This document shows, piece by piece, positions 11,017 to 23,133 of a stretch of 64,000 bases of DNA. The position numbers and the translations under genes were made by a program. The notes beneath the pieces were generated by a model that saw only the letters and a list, made by a program, of their open reading frames with translations, was not told the origin of the DNA and did not search any database. The stretch's first letter is position 1. Each line of letters begins with the position of its first letter. Origin of the DNA: Amoebophrya sp. A120 (lineage: Eukaryota > Sar > Dinophyceae > Syndiniales > Amoebophryaceae); NCBI GenBank assembly GCA_905178155.1, contig CAJINV010000001.1, positions 5,181,994 to 5,245,993 of the forward strand. The letters are read 5' to 3'.

Positions 11017-12238
11017 AGATCAGAGCGAGGTCATGCAGTCCAACATGCACAAGATCACGTTCTTTCCGCCTCGAAGTAGTTACATCATGCATTTTGAGGC
11101 ATTGAGTTGGTTGTGACATCGATACAGTGCGTGGCATGTGCAGCGCATGCACAATCAGTGTTCGATACAAATTAGACGCATCGAATAAAATAAATTGTAG
11201 CACTTCGCAAGAGTTTTGTTTCCAAATAAGATCTTTTTTTTCCAATCCGCGTCCGCCAAACCGCGTCGTCCGGATCTACAGCAGCTCTTCCGCTCCACGC
11301 GCTGCTATCTCGGAGCAGCTTCTCTCCGCTCCTCCTACTCAAAACTGCACTCCTGCAGTTCCACCTTCTCCATTCCGCATCTACAGCTGAGCCGCAGTGT
11401 GCGGTCTCGACATGTAGCGCGTGAACGTGCTACATCGTGTTCGCAGCGAAGGCATCATTATTGTTTTGTTTTTGCATACAAATAGCACGCGCTCTGACAG
11501 TAGAAAGTTTTTTCGCATGATTATAACACAGACGGTGCGCAAATGATGCGTTTGCGAACTTTTCAACACTCCAACACTATAACCGCTGTCTTCTTTCTTT
11601 CAAACGGGAACACTCCTTCAATTTGAGGCCCTGTTTCATTATGACGCTGTTAGTTTATTCATGTTTTTACCCATAAAAATGTGAATCAACATTGGTTCAC
11701 TTTCGCAAACTGTCCTCTACTTTCGATGTTGTCGCTGCAAATGGTGCATTTGCGTGCACTCTATGTTCTTCTTCGCTCTTACTGATTGTTCTGTGCATTT
11801 TCTCCAAATTTTGCATTTGATCGAACCAATGATGAATACAGTTGTAACTACAGAGAAACCTATTCTCCCGATCTATATTCCCGTATATGGTTGTCAACTT
11901 TACTTTGTAGTGCAATCGTACAGTCTGATCAGGACAAAAGTTTGACAACAAATAAAACGCGATACTGTGGTACTCCTCCTTGCACACAATCACTTCATGA
12001 ACTTGATATTTTTTCACTATAGATAAAACAAAAACGCAAGGAGGACACGCACAGCACGCCAAATGCTATATGGTCGCGGCGGAGTGACAGTGCGAAAAAT
12101 TTACGATTTAATCTCTGTATCTTCGGCAGCGATTGTTGTTTTTTCGAGTGCAATAATTGAAGCTATACCGATCTTCTCGAGTATACGCTATAACTATTTC
12201 GAACGAAGATACACGATTTTTACTCTTCGATAAGCAAC
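11017..12238. other. 1.2-kb spacer without a supported gene
   Basis: A/T-rich sequence. A 121-codon minus-strand frame at 11697-12062 has no ATG start, overlaps open frames on the other strand and shows no motif, so I leave it out. It probably holds the 5' flank of the gene at 9790 and the 3' flank of the gene at 12239-15818. Confidence 0.4.
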
Positions 12239-15200
12239 CTAGTCATCGTCCTCCTCAAACAACTGCTCACCCCCTTCCTGCATCTCAAAGTCGTCGTTCT
12301 GCGCCGCCTGGTCCGCCTCCGGCACGGCGGCCGGCGGGGCCACCGCCGCCACGACCGCGTCGCCCACCGTCAAGTTCAAACCGCCGGCGTTCTGGGGGCG
12401 GGCAATGTCCTGGTTGACCATCGTGTTCGCCTGCGCCGGGAATCGCTTCCGGATCGCGGAGAAGATCAAGCTCTTCGGGCCCGCACTGAGGAATTCCCAG
12501 GTGTCATCCAAGTTCTCATAGACGTCCCGGGCCGGCTGTTCCTGACCTGATAGAATTGTTATTGCGAAAATTGCACGCGCTTTTATATTCCGAACGTGAA
12601 GATTGGTACTTTTCAAATCGCTGAAAATAAAACAGCGAGCTTCGTGTCGTGTACCTACACAGACACAGTTTTTGCATCATGCGACGTGGCTATTTTGCAG
12701 ATCACCGAAAGCAATAGCAACCTATTGACCGACGCCTATTCTTATTCCTTTTCTCGCCTGTGACTCCACCTCTCAACTCTCAAAAAGAAAACAAACATCT
12801 TTACCGGCGGCCAACAAAGTCTTGCACTGTTCGTAGTCACCGACGAGGTCCTGCTGCCGGAACCCCGCCTTCATCTGCTCGTACTCCACGAGGATCGCGT
12901 CCAGGTTCCGGGTCGTCAGCGGCTGCTCCACCCGCTCCTCCGCGGCCAGAAACTCCTTTGCCTTCTCCTCGTCCTGGTCATTGGTGACGGCGATATGCTA
13001 TGCAAAATTGGTGTATGTGAGATATCTTTTGCCACTAGAATATAAATTGTGAGAGGTAAACTAGTGGCATTTCTGTGAAGACAGCTGCTATTTTGCACCC
13101 GCGTGTGTATTTTCGTTTTGTGTATACAAAGAAACTACGGGTGCAGGTGGTGCCTCAAAGCGAGAACCCCGCTTCCATCTGTGGTAGTAAATATGCATGA
13201 CAAAATGCCAGACTGTGGCTTTGATTCTCACATACACTTGTTTTTCGCGATGCATAGTAGCAGTCGCACAACAGCATGGTGTTCTCCACCAACGCGCGGT
13301 ACACGTTGTTGCCGGTCACGGACAAACCCTTCAAATCCGCCTTGATGGCCTCCACCTCCTGCTCGAAGCGGTGCTGTCCGGTGGTGCGGTCGTACACCTC
13401 GACCAAGGCCAGCAGCTTCTCCTGCAACAACTTGATGTCACCGCTCACCCGGTCGAGGTCGAGCTTCGTGATGAACGACTTCGATTTGGACTGCATGTCG
13501 GAAGTCCAGCTCAACGGCAGCTTCGTGGCAAAATGCATGCCGGTTCCGGGCGCGTGCAGCCGTTCGTGCAACTTCAACATGGTCGCGATGGCGGGATGGG
13601 GAAATTGGGCGCTGTGCATCATCTCATTCTTCAACCGCAAGAGCCGGGCGCGGAACCACGGCTCCAACTGACAGTGATTTTGTATGAAATCACGCATGCG
13701 AGGTATATGGCTCGTGATGATTGATGTTGGTTTCACACAATAAAAGTCTTATTTGCAAACACACACGCGACGTTCAAGTTTTTCCTTTCTCTCACCAGCA
13801 ATATCGCGACGCTGGGCCGCATAACTCTAAACCACAAAATTCCACATGTACAAACACAAATGTACCAGGTCCTTCATCTCGGGGGTGGCACCGACCTGGT
13901 AGCCGGCCGATTTGATCGCCGTCCACACAAATTCTTCAGCACTTTCACTGAAATTAAGTGTGAGGGACAAGTTTTCCGGTGTCAATCCGTGGCTCGCGTC
14001 ACCGCGGAGGAAATGCATGATCTGATCACTGCACAAGTCCAATCGCTCCTGCCCCGCGGCAGTCGCGATCGCCTGATATTACGTTTTTTCTTCGATCAGG
14101 TATTGCGCATGATTACGTTTATCACAACAGCATCACGTCTTCTTCACAAATCACTCATGTGTTTTGATATGCAAAGCATGAAAGTGTGAACAATACCGGC
14201 TGGATGCCGTGCCAGAAGCGGAACTGGGCCGTGTTCTGGAGGTTCTGGGTGATCACGAGGCTCACCTGGTCGAGCTATGAAACGGAAATTACCACACTCT
14301 CACGCTTTTTTGGATAGCGCGACCACGAGATGTGCATGTCAAATCTGTAATGCAAACTATTCTGAGGCTCCGCGCTATTCAAAAACTCAGACCGAATGTG
14401 GTGAATTTACACGACATATTTCCAACCGAGTCATCTTCTTCTGGGAGATGCTCTGGACCAGCAAGTTGCAGCTCCGCTTCAACTCGACCAACTTGGAGTT
14501 ATCGCCCATGCAAAACATGCGACCGACGCCCAAAGTCCTGTTTTGGCGTATTGCAACGTATACTAGAGCGCAATCCTGAAGTTCAAAACTGATGCTCTCC
14601 ATTGATTTGCATGCGTGTTCGTCCTGCTTACAAAATACGTCACGCATGGTCAACGTCTATCTACATGTTTATAAATACCAGTCACGCAACTTCTCGACCG
14701 AACGATTGTGCCCGACACCACCCCGCTGGCAATGATAGACACCGGTGACAAAGGCTTCAGCGGCCATCAACTCCACGGTCGGGTGGGTCTCCAGGGGCAT
14801 GATGGTCATGCAGTGGTTGCAGATGTGGAGCGCACGGCGGGCCGTATCGCTGTCACTGATGGACGTGAAGCGATCGTGGCAGTGGTCCTGATATAAAGGC
14901 ATTTTGTGATATTACATCTGCATGTGAGCTAGGTGATCTTCTTTTCGTGTGTGCGCAACGCATGCTTTGGAAGTCCACACGGTCAATCTCCTCTACTTTT
15001 CTCTCACTCACAAACCAAAACTCGAAACTCAGGTAACAAAAGCAGTACCAACACGATGTAGATGTCCTGGATCTCCATGCCCTGGATGTCGTTGGCGTTG
15101 AACCTGATGATCGCGACATGCAGGCGGTCGACGCGGATGATCGCGGTGCATTCGCGCACCAGAGCGGGCACCATCTGCAACGCCTTCGCGAGGACCTTCT

Positions 15201-15818
15201 CGTCGGCCAAGTATGCGATGCAAATTGACGTACTTTTTCACCACAGAGTCGTTTTTTTTTGCGTCATCTAATTCTCAGGAGTCGTTGGTGAAGACAACAC
15301 TGCAGCTCGAGCTCCTGCTTTCTAAAATCATCACTGCATGATAGCAGTGCTCCGCATGGCGACTAGTGTGCTGCGTCTGCATGATTGAAATACTTATCGC
15401 ACTAGCATCACATCCTGACACTCCACATGCATGCTCTACGCGACTCTGTGGTGACAAAATAGTACTAGATTTTCAAAGCGTATGTTTTGCAAGCGGTCGA
15501 TGCCGTGCTTCGGAAGACGAGACAAGACACCAATACGGGCAGCGATCTTGGTTTTGATCTTGTCGTTCACTTTGATGACGTTGCGGAGGGAGTTCACGGT
15601 GGTGGCCTTGTTCTGTGGTATTATTTGATTGTCATTTCATGATGTGAAAGTAGTTTTTTTCAGTAGAAGATTGGTTTCAGAATCTACACTCTCATCACAC
15701 TAAAAAATCACTACAAAAACAAAGCGCATACCTTGACCCGGGTCGTTTTCATGTACTCCTCACACAAGTCGTCCGTGTTCTGCTTGCGCAAAGCGGGCTG
15801 CTGGGTTTTCGGAGGCAT
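12239..15818 (-). CDS. About ten-exon gene, protein of unknown function
   Basis: ATG at 15818 (MPPKTQQPALRKQNTDDLCE). Exons: 15818-15732, 15612 to about 15485, about 15215-15049, 14887-14679, about 14545-14425, 14274-14197, 14072-13866, 13667-13257, 12993 to about 12806, and about 12550-12239. Several junctions were checked in frame: ...MEIQDIYIVL joined to DHCHDRF, GIQP to AIATAAGQERL, and EMKDL to LEPWFRARLL. The product is around 550-600 residues, largely helical, with no signal peptide or membrane segment. It includes FITKLDLDRVSGDIKLLQEK and IAVTNDQDEEKAKEFLAAEE segments and an acidic end (GGEQLFEEDDD). The helical, charged character suggests a structural or complex subunit, but I do not recognise it. 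The intron at 12994-13256 is TIR-bounded; the one near 15215-15485 may be as well. Confidence 0.75.
12994..13256 (-). mobile_element. Introner-like element (intron in gene 12239-15818)
   Basis: Coding-strand ends are TATGCATCGCGAAAAACAAG and the inverted match of TATGCTATGCAAAATTGG, both followed by GTGTATGTGAGA. No flanking duplication is evident. Either exact removal (TAC to ATC GCC) or GT-AG splicing with both sites inside the repeats (donor GTATGTGAG, acceptor GCATAG) keeps frame. Confidence 0.65.
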
Positions 15819-16529
15819 TATTGATTGAGAGTTGTTTGCTTTCCAAGAAGGAAAGTTGCTTTTTAGTTACTTACCACAGAGGGCAAGAAACACAGTTGCT
15901 GCTAAAGCATTTGGTGTGAAGGAAAAGTTTCAATATTGTCACACTGCCCAAGTCTTATGTCTCAACCGACGCGCGCCTGCATTGCAAGCGAAAAAAAACA
16001 CATGATGAAAGTTCTCTCTGAAACAACAAGCAGCTCAGCCAGCTCGCTTGATCTTTACACATCATGATGGAAACACACAGCAGAAGATAAGTTGTAAATC
16101 CAGAAGCGCACGGCTGTCATAAATCTCCTTTTCAACATTCAAAACAGGTAGTGCCGTTGACGTTGCTGTATTACGTGATCGCTGTGTGTGAAACTCGTGA
16201 ACAACCAAAAAAACGCAGAAACACACTCGAGAGCTCATCATGCCTCAGTGGTAGTAAGGTACTGCTCTTCATTTTCCCTTATGTACTTGTGATGCGTTTT
16301 AGAATTTTTGCAATCCCAGTGTACAAATGCTGCTTTTTCATCATACAAAAATGCTTCTTCATCATACACATGCTATTTTTACTTCTAATTCTTTCACTTT
16401 TATACTTGCGGTTCTGTTTCTACTATGCTGTGTGTGTGCCTTATCTACTTTGTGTTGTTTTCCTCTGTATTCTACTCTTCGCGCTATACATTATTTACTG
16501 TTGCGCTTTAGATTTACACTATCAACTCA

Positions 16530-17149
16530 CAAAAGTTGCAATCTCAGGTTCGCCGTCTGGAAACCAGTTACGAAGATGCAGGTCGTGGTCTCCCCGCTGA
16601 CCAAAGCGTCCTGCCCAAGGCCCAAGCTGCGACGAAGGCGTGCATTTCGAACCTCCACCTGCAACGCGGCACACTCACACGCCACGTCGTTCCTACAGTG
16701 CAGGAGCAGATCCTGTCAGCGGGTAGGCGTATTGCGAGCATCCAAGCCAAAAACCGCAGGAAGCCTACCAACGGCCGTCGTCCCGCAGTGCGGATGTAGT
16801 CGCTCAGGATCACAGCGACATGCTCCTGATCACCAAGAAGCACGACAATCTTCGGGATCGCAGTCGCGGTCTGCGACGGAGGATCAGCTGATGGCGACGG
16901 CCGTATTTCCAATTTCGACGCAAATAGCGTCGTGGTAAAAGCCTCTAAAGGCGTATCTGCCAACGCGAATGCGTGGCCCAAATGCCGGCTTCGCCAACCA
17001 GCCCGCAGAAGTCCACAAAAGCACTTCCACGAGGCCCGCCTGCCAGCCGTTCGTCGCGGTTTCCAGTCCGTTCTCCACAGATTGCTCGACTTCCGTGAGT
17101 TGATCGCGTAGGTTTTTTGCTCTTGTGTAAAATATTGATAAAGTGTCAC
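16530..17149 (-). CDS. Ambiguous coding-like island, strand uncertain
   Basis: A G+C-richer island inside A/T-rich DNA carries a 193-codon minus-strand frame (16568-17149, with ATAIPKIVVLLGDQEHVAVI) and, on the plus strand, several frames that each look coding for part of the way (RRLETSYEDAGRGLPADQSV at about 16545; KGVSANANAWPKCRLRQPAR near 16960, ending at about 17110). No frame stays convincing throughout. It may be a decayed gene or an exon of an unseen gene. I assign the minus strand only because it has the single unbroken frame and matches its neighbours. Confidence 0.2.
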
Positions 17150-17510
17150 TTTTCTATGGAATTGTTTAAGTTCTATTTAATAATTCTGAACTTTCTGGAT
17201 TTCTATTTCCATCAAAGATGGACTTCTATTCTCCTACTTAGAAATATATGATTTCCGACCAGAGATGGATTTCTATTTTTGCGACTTTTCATGAAGCCAA
17301 GTCGGAGGCAATTGAGAGCCAAATATCAGACTTTTTTTCGCCCTTGTAGAAGGCGAAACATTGAGGTCGACGGACGATTTTGCATGTTATTACGAGTATC
17401 ATCTGCTACATTCAAAACTACTGCTTTTTCTTAATACTATGCAACTATGTAGGACTGCACGTCTTCCACCTGCAATACGCACTGCATTCCAGCGCAGTGC
17501 GTGTTGGTTT

Positions 17511-20500
17511 TTACGCCAGGAGCTGCGAGAGCTGCTGCTCGCTCGGTTCCTCCACAATGCCGTCTTTCGGTTTCTGCTTTCTGCTCCTCTGCTTCTTGTT
17601 ATCGATCAACAGCTGCTTGTGGTCCGGATCAAGCTTTTCATCTTCCTCCACAAAGTCCTCCCACTCGGTAAGCAGCGACACAGACGGATCGCAGCACCGC
17701 AAGGTGTTTTCGTCCATGTGCAACTCGGCATCCACCTGGGCGATCATGGTCTTCATCCCCGCAGCAAGACCGTACGCATGCTGCTGCACTTCCGCGATGT
17801 ACTTGTCGCACCGCGCCTTCACCAACTGCTCTTTACCTTTGCCGGGCAGAACGGTATTGTCGTCGCTGTGCTTCTTCGCTAGTTCGGTTATAAATCGCAA
17901 CCTCACACACCAGCACTGCAGCAGGGCTTCGCACCACAAAGCCCCCGCGCTCTCCGCGTAGCGCTTCGATCTTCCGGGATGTTTGGTAGCTTCCGTCTTC
18001 AGGTCCAAGACGCCACTTTGGAGCAGCTTCGCGGCCGTTTTCTTCACCGTTTTATCCGTCACCTTCGCCTTCAACCGCATAGAATCACGACCGGTCGCGA
18101 TCTTGTCGCTTTTGCTGGTGTTCTCCTCTACCCTGAACCCATCGACGCGGGTAGGATGGAGCTGTGCTTTCACGTACTGCCTCTTCTTCACGAAGAGGTC
18201 GTACTCCAGCTGCGTAAGCTGACGATCGTCAGCTACATTTGTCTTTGCGTGCTCCACTTGCGACTCCACCGCCTGCGTCTGTGTGGTAGCAACGGAAGCT
18301 GCAGTCTGCTGCCCGTAATCATCATCCTCCTCGATGTCTTTTCCCACCGGCACCGCCACGTTGTCTGCTCCTTTCAACACGTAGATCTTGTCAGTGGCTT
18401 TCGGGTTGACGGCGGTGGAAAACTTCTCTTTCAGCGACTTCTCCACGTTCTCCTTCGCCACCGCCTTGTCCCACTTTGACAGTGTGGACCAGTTCTCCTC
18501 GATCTCCTTCGATTTTGCTTCTGTGGACTTGACTTTCTGGCTGCCCTTCAGCAGCTTCAGCTCCCCGCCCCGCTTCACCCGCAGTGCCGCCTGGTTCTGT
18601 CCACCGCGCTATCGTTCTCAAACGCGCAGCGATCAGTCGCGAGCAACAAACATGTTTTTGTCATGCAAGGTCTGTGCCTCAAGCTCTTGGGATGGCCCAA
18701 GAGTGGTCGCAAGCACAACAAATGTGCAAGATATAAACTAAATCTGTCATGCGCTTTTGCTCTGCAGAGCTTCTGCTAGGTGGAAAGCAGTTCTTCCGTG
18801 GTATGCCAAGAGCCTGTATTTGCAACAGCTCTAGTTTGTTGCTCGCGCCTGATCGCCGCATGTTTTCCGTCTTCGTACGACGACTTTCACCTTGTAGAAA
18901 GGGTGCAACTCGCTTAGGTCGTAGTCGTTTGGTGTGTCGGAGTACAGTTCTTTAATCCGCACGGAGAACTGCTGATCGGCGTCAGCGTTGTTTGCTTCTT
19001 TCCCACCGTCCAAGCCTTGTATCGGCAGCGCCTTGAAAGCAGCCGGCGCCAAGGCGACGTCGATCACCAGGAAGTCGTGCAGCTCATCATCGATTTTGTT
19101 GCGAAAAGATGTAATGAGCATCGGACACAGCAGGTTGCCGATCTCCCTGCCTTCTTCCTCTATCACCGCGTCGATATTGTCCTCCCCCAGTCAGTATCCG
19201 CTGTAAAGTGAGCCACAATCTGTAATGCAAAAGCGCGCTTTCATCTGCGCCGGACATGCAGCCTAGTTGGCTACAGAAAGAAAAAACTCAACATCTTTTA
19301 GAGCTGTTGTCGTGTTAGTTTTTGCATGACAAACTCCTACTCATGCGGAAAGTATTTTCATCGCTCTACCGGGCGGAAGTTTGGTACGCCGTACCAATGC
19401 ACAGGCTGTACTGTCGCTGCAACTTTTGCATTACAAAGTAGCTCTTTTTACATTGGATAAGTCGCCGTCCTCATGCAGCTGCAGCTCTTCTTCTTCCTCC
19501 ACGTCTTCATCAAGCCCACCCAGCCCGAGGTGCGCGATGTCCGCCAGATCCTTGGGAACAGCAGCCTGCTTTCGCAGGGCTTTCACTTTCTCCTTCTGCT
19601 TTCTTACCCACCGGGCTATTACGACGGCAGAAGCTGGCTGCGGGCGAGACCACACGGTGATTTTCCCCGGAGCCGAATGCTGCATCTCGCTGGTGGTGCG
19701 GTTCAAACGCGCCGGCAGGATCTTTCGCCAGTCCTGCTTATCATCGTTGTACCGCATGGCAACAGCAGCTTTTGTCTTCTCGTAGTAGTCCTTCTCCACT
19801 TCGACAACTGCTTTGTGCCGCGGCTCGTCATCATCCTCCGCCGGAGCCTCGTCTTCGTCAGACACCTCCTGGTCGATGAGAACGTTGTCTTTTCCCATCC
19901 TCCGGGCGAGGCACTCGTACTTCTTTCGCTCCGCGCTGTTTTCCCACTTGTTGTTGCGGTACGTGCGGCTCAGATGCGGGTACTGCGCATCCGGAACGGC
20001 CTCCGTGCATCCTGCTTTGTCCTTTTTCTTGAGGTCAATAGCGCGCGGAAACGCGTACTGCCGCTTTGCTTTTGGTTCTCCTTCCTGTGCTGTTTCCTCT
20101 GCGCCCTTTTCTTCTTCGAGGATGGTGCTCCACTCTTCCTCCACAGCCTGGTAGGCACAATTGAAATCGCGCCTGTTGCAGTGGCAGTCCGCGCCCGTGG
20201 TTGACTTCAAGCCGAACCTGCTCGCCTTCGCACCATTTTTCCACCGCCCTATTTTTCGTTCGATGTTTTTATTCGTGCGATTCCGCTTTTGCAGGTACAA
20301 GCAAATCCGCTTCAACCGGCTTTTTCTTTTTTTTTGGGGTTGGTGCAAGTACCACTTTTTCAACGACACTAGTGCCATGGTGCCCGGATCATTGACGACG
20401 TACCTCCGCATATGCATTGCAAAGTGCACATCTTCACATAAGTTGCGTCATGAGGTGCGTCTCGTTTTGCCATGTCATGCATGACAAATATGAAAAAAGA

Positions 20501-22730
20501 AGTCACAAGATGTGATGCAGAGTTGCAACTTATGTGAGTATGTGCATTTTTCAAGTGATAATCTTCGGCGTTTTCCAGCCTGGTAATTGCGCCTTCTTCG
20601 TCGTTTTGGTAATCAGTTAGCCACTGATCATGCGCCGACATGCATCCATCGCGGTACCGTCCAATCGAGTAGGAAGCCACGAGGCACAGCTGTGCCACAT
20701 GCCGGAAATGGTGTATCTGTTTAGTATTCCAAAAACAATTTTCAATGCGCATACTTTGCATGACAAATCAACTTATCACGCAGCCTAAAAAGATAGATGC
20801 TTTGTATTGCATGACAAAACAGAACCAGTACCAGTTCTAGCTGCTTCGGGGAAAACGCCACTTCGTCCGTCCCTATTCCGCACAGCATGAATCGCACATC
20901 CTTCTCGACCTGTTCCGGGTTATGAAGGTGCTGCAGTGTCGCCTTCACTGCTTTTATTAAATCCCCCATCCGTTCCGATCGGCCTCTGTCCCCGTTCCGA
21001 AGCAGGTCCGCATTGTATCCATCGATTGGTGCGCATATGAGCATGATGAAATAGGTGCAAAGCAGAAAGACGAACTGCAAACCTGAAAATTATTTATGTA
21101 TCATTTTCGTGGCTGCGAGCCATGTGATGCATCAGCTGTTGATCGTGCATGATAGATGTTCTTTTGCATTAGAATTGCGTTTCGTTTTTGAGTGCCAAAT
21201 TGCGGAACTGCTTACCTTCTTTGTGCGACATCGACACCTCGAATTCGTGGGTTAATACGTAATCAGCGCCGAATTTGATGGCTCGACCTAAGCCTACCAT
21301 CAACCGACCCAGGAACCACGCCGACGCCAAAACGTAAAGCCCGCAGGTTCCTATCACCGTCAACCATCTTGTCCAGATGGGCTTTTTCCAGCCTTTGTAG
21401 ATCCGGTGTACTGCTTGGAGAGTCTGCTTTTTCCCGTTTGCTTTTACCACCATTCGTTGCATCCTGATGCTCATTTCGCGGAGCTGCTTCTTCTTGCCGT
21501 CTGGCACTTGCACTCGATCTAGAAATCCACTCAGATCGGGATCGGGTTGCGCTTGTTCGTGCTCATGTCGGGAAACAATAAACGCCGGAATTTGTGTTGC
21601 GATCTGCTCGTGTATTTTCTCCTGGAGCAGAGACACCGACAAAGCCTGTAAATTGTATTAATTAAATTAATACAGTTCCCCATTTGTCATGCATTATTTC
21701 TGCATTACAAAAAAAAAAACGTAGTACCTGGCACCACAGTCTTTTCTGAAACGCCACCGGACACAAGCCGACGAGCGACAGGAAGAGGTCCGCGGTGGTG
21801 TGGGCCGTAATAGCAGCTTGGTGGCTCATGCACCGGTCGGGCCAAAACACCACCTTTCCTACCGCGGCCGAATTCAAGAACCAATATCCCAACCAGAACA
21901 ATGTATTTATTGTACTGCCGCCCGAGTCGCTGCACGGCGACCATATGCAGCAGGTCGTTTCTGGAATGGCCTTGAACATCTCCGTGGGATCCCTCAGAGA
22001 CCAAATTTGGTCTGCCACCTCGTAAGCTTCCGGGGTTATCGCTTGCAAATGATTGCAAGCTCAGCAATACAATTTTGATCAAGGTGCTACGCATCACAGT
22101 TTTGTCATGCTATGTCTACCTATTCCAAATCTGTCATGCAAAAACAAATTGTATTGCTTAGGATGCAATCACTTTCAAGTCATAAAATATCCCCTAAAAC
22201 ATGACTTCCGGTCGATTCGCTTCACGCCGTAGTTGGCCGAGTTCGGGTAAAGTATCGTGTGCGCCGGAATGAAGAGCGATCCGACGTCTTGTGTCCCCGC
22301 AACACAGAAGACGATGCAAGCGCACGTGAATATCAGGTGGCCGAAAATCCTGATTTTCCCTTCCGTCGCGTTCCGCCAGCTAAGCACTTGCGAAGTGCTG
22401 CCGTCCGTTTCGATTCGGGCGTGCGCGACGGTTATTTTTTGCTTCGCGGCGGCGCTCAAAGCAGCTTTTTTTGATTCTTCTCCCAGCAACCCAGCACATC
22501 TCCATAGTTTCCGCTGCTGCATCTTGTTTTTCGTTTCGAAGAAGGTTGCACATTCTTCCGGCTGGTACAGTTGCTGCGTCGACGCGGCACAGGTCGATTG
22601 GGTGCCGCTCAACATTTGAAGCGAAGACTGCGCGGCGTCAATTATACAAGTGTCTCGCTGCCCTTCACCGCCGAAGAAGATGCTTACTTTTGTACTTGCA
22701 GGTGGAAGACGCGCGTCACGTCGTCATTTC
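17511..22730 (-). CDS. Large multi-exon gene, multi-spanning membrane protein with long charged cytoplasmic-type tail
   Basis: Exons run approximately 22730-22190, 22036-21732, 21642-21170, 21085-20830, 20745-20561, 20411-19460, 19190-18860 and 18610-17511 (stop at 17511). The 5' end is unresolved; an upstream frame near 22747-22998 with a hydrophobic stretch (FYCGEVLCVLVVSVAYIRN) may belong. Hydrophobic segments: IFGHLIFTCACIVFCVAG; TINTLFWLGYWFLNSAAVGK; WLTVIGTCGLYVLASAWFLG; QFVFLLCTYFIMLICAP. The last three exons (about 800 residues) are hydrophilic and highly charged, with acidic runs (DEDEAPAEDDDEP, GLDEDVEEEEELQ) and lysine-rich stretches. Four of the seven introns are TIR-bounded; the one at about 21727-21650 uses GT-AG. 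I do not recognise the family. The neighbouring gene at 23134-25402 has a similar plan and may be a diverged relative. Confidence 0.65.
18629..18856 (-). mobile_element. Introner-like element with a distinct TIR and 4-bp TSD
   Basis: Both ends carry a 23-bp inverted repeat, GCGATCAG followed by T or G and CGCGAGCAACAAAC. The element is flanked by CGCA at 18625-18628 and at 18857-18860. It lies between two coding exons of the gene at 17511-22730, but the downstream frame opens only about 20 bases past the element. The splice sites therefore probably do not coincide exactly with its ends. Confidence 0.7.
19195..19459 (-). mobile_element. Introner-like element
   Basis: On the plus strand it begins TATCCGCTGTAAAGTGAGCC and ends with the inverted counterpart (CTTTTTACATTGGATA). 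The inner TGTAATGCAAAAG words also match. Flanks GTCAG and AGTCG share AGTC only imperfectly. It separates two exons of the gene at 17511-22730. Confidence 0.65.
20411..20560 (-). mobile_element. Introner-like element, 150 bp
   Basis: Inverted arms of about 36 bases: TATGCATTGCAAAGTGCACA on the left (plus strand) matches the right arm ending TTTTTCAAGTGATA; the stretch GTGCACATCTTCACATAAGT is the best-conserved part. No clear target duplication. Exact removal (GAA GAT to ATG CGG) keeps frame, as does a GT-AG solution lying inside the arms. Confidence 0.65.
22037..22189 (-). mobile_element. Introner-like element, 153 bp
   Basis: Inverted arms share GATTGCA followed two bases later by CT, AGCAATACAATTT, with outer ends TATCGCTTGCAAATG (22037) and TATTTTATGACTTGAAAG (coding end). 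Removing it joins ...CFRG to TPEAYEVADQ in phase 0. Flanking bases do not form an obvious duplication. Confidence 0.6.
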
Positions 22731-23133
22731 GTTTTCCAACAATAAATTATACATGTACAATTATACAGGTCGTTCTTGTACGAAACAAAACTAAAAAGGG
22801 CAGGAATGCGCACAGTGTGAAAGTGGGGTCACTGCTTTTTGCATTTCGTATGTATGCAACACTCACGACCAAAACACAGAGGACTTCTCCGCAATAGAAA
22901 GCTAAAACATAAGAAAAAAACCCAGCAAATGCCCCTCGAAGAAAGTAACTCGATGTTCTTTCAGCTGAGATTCTGCACTCTATATTGATTGAACACAAAA
23001 AACAAACCGATGCGATGGTGCGTGCACCATCGCAAAAAAAAAAAGCTTTGCATTCATTTCGAACATGGTTTTTGTATCATCAAAACAAACAACTTGCATG
23101 CGTTTCAGGTAGTCTTCTTTGACATCTACGACG

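Noticed and set aside
11697-12062. 121-codon minus-strand frame
   Set aside because: No ATG, no motif, opposing open frames and A/T-rich context.
16327-16938. 203-codon plus-strand ORF as a gene
   Set aside because: The first half is a Leu/Cys/Phe-rich translation of A/T-rich DNA and the second half competes with other equally open frames.
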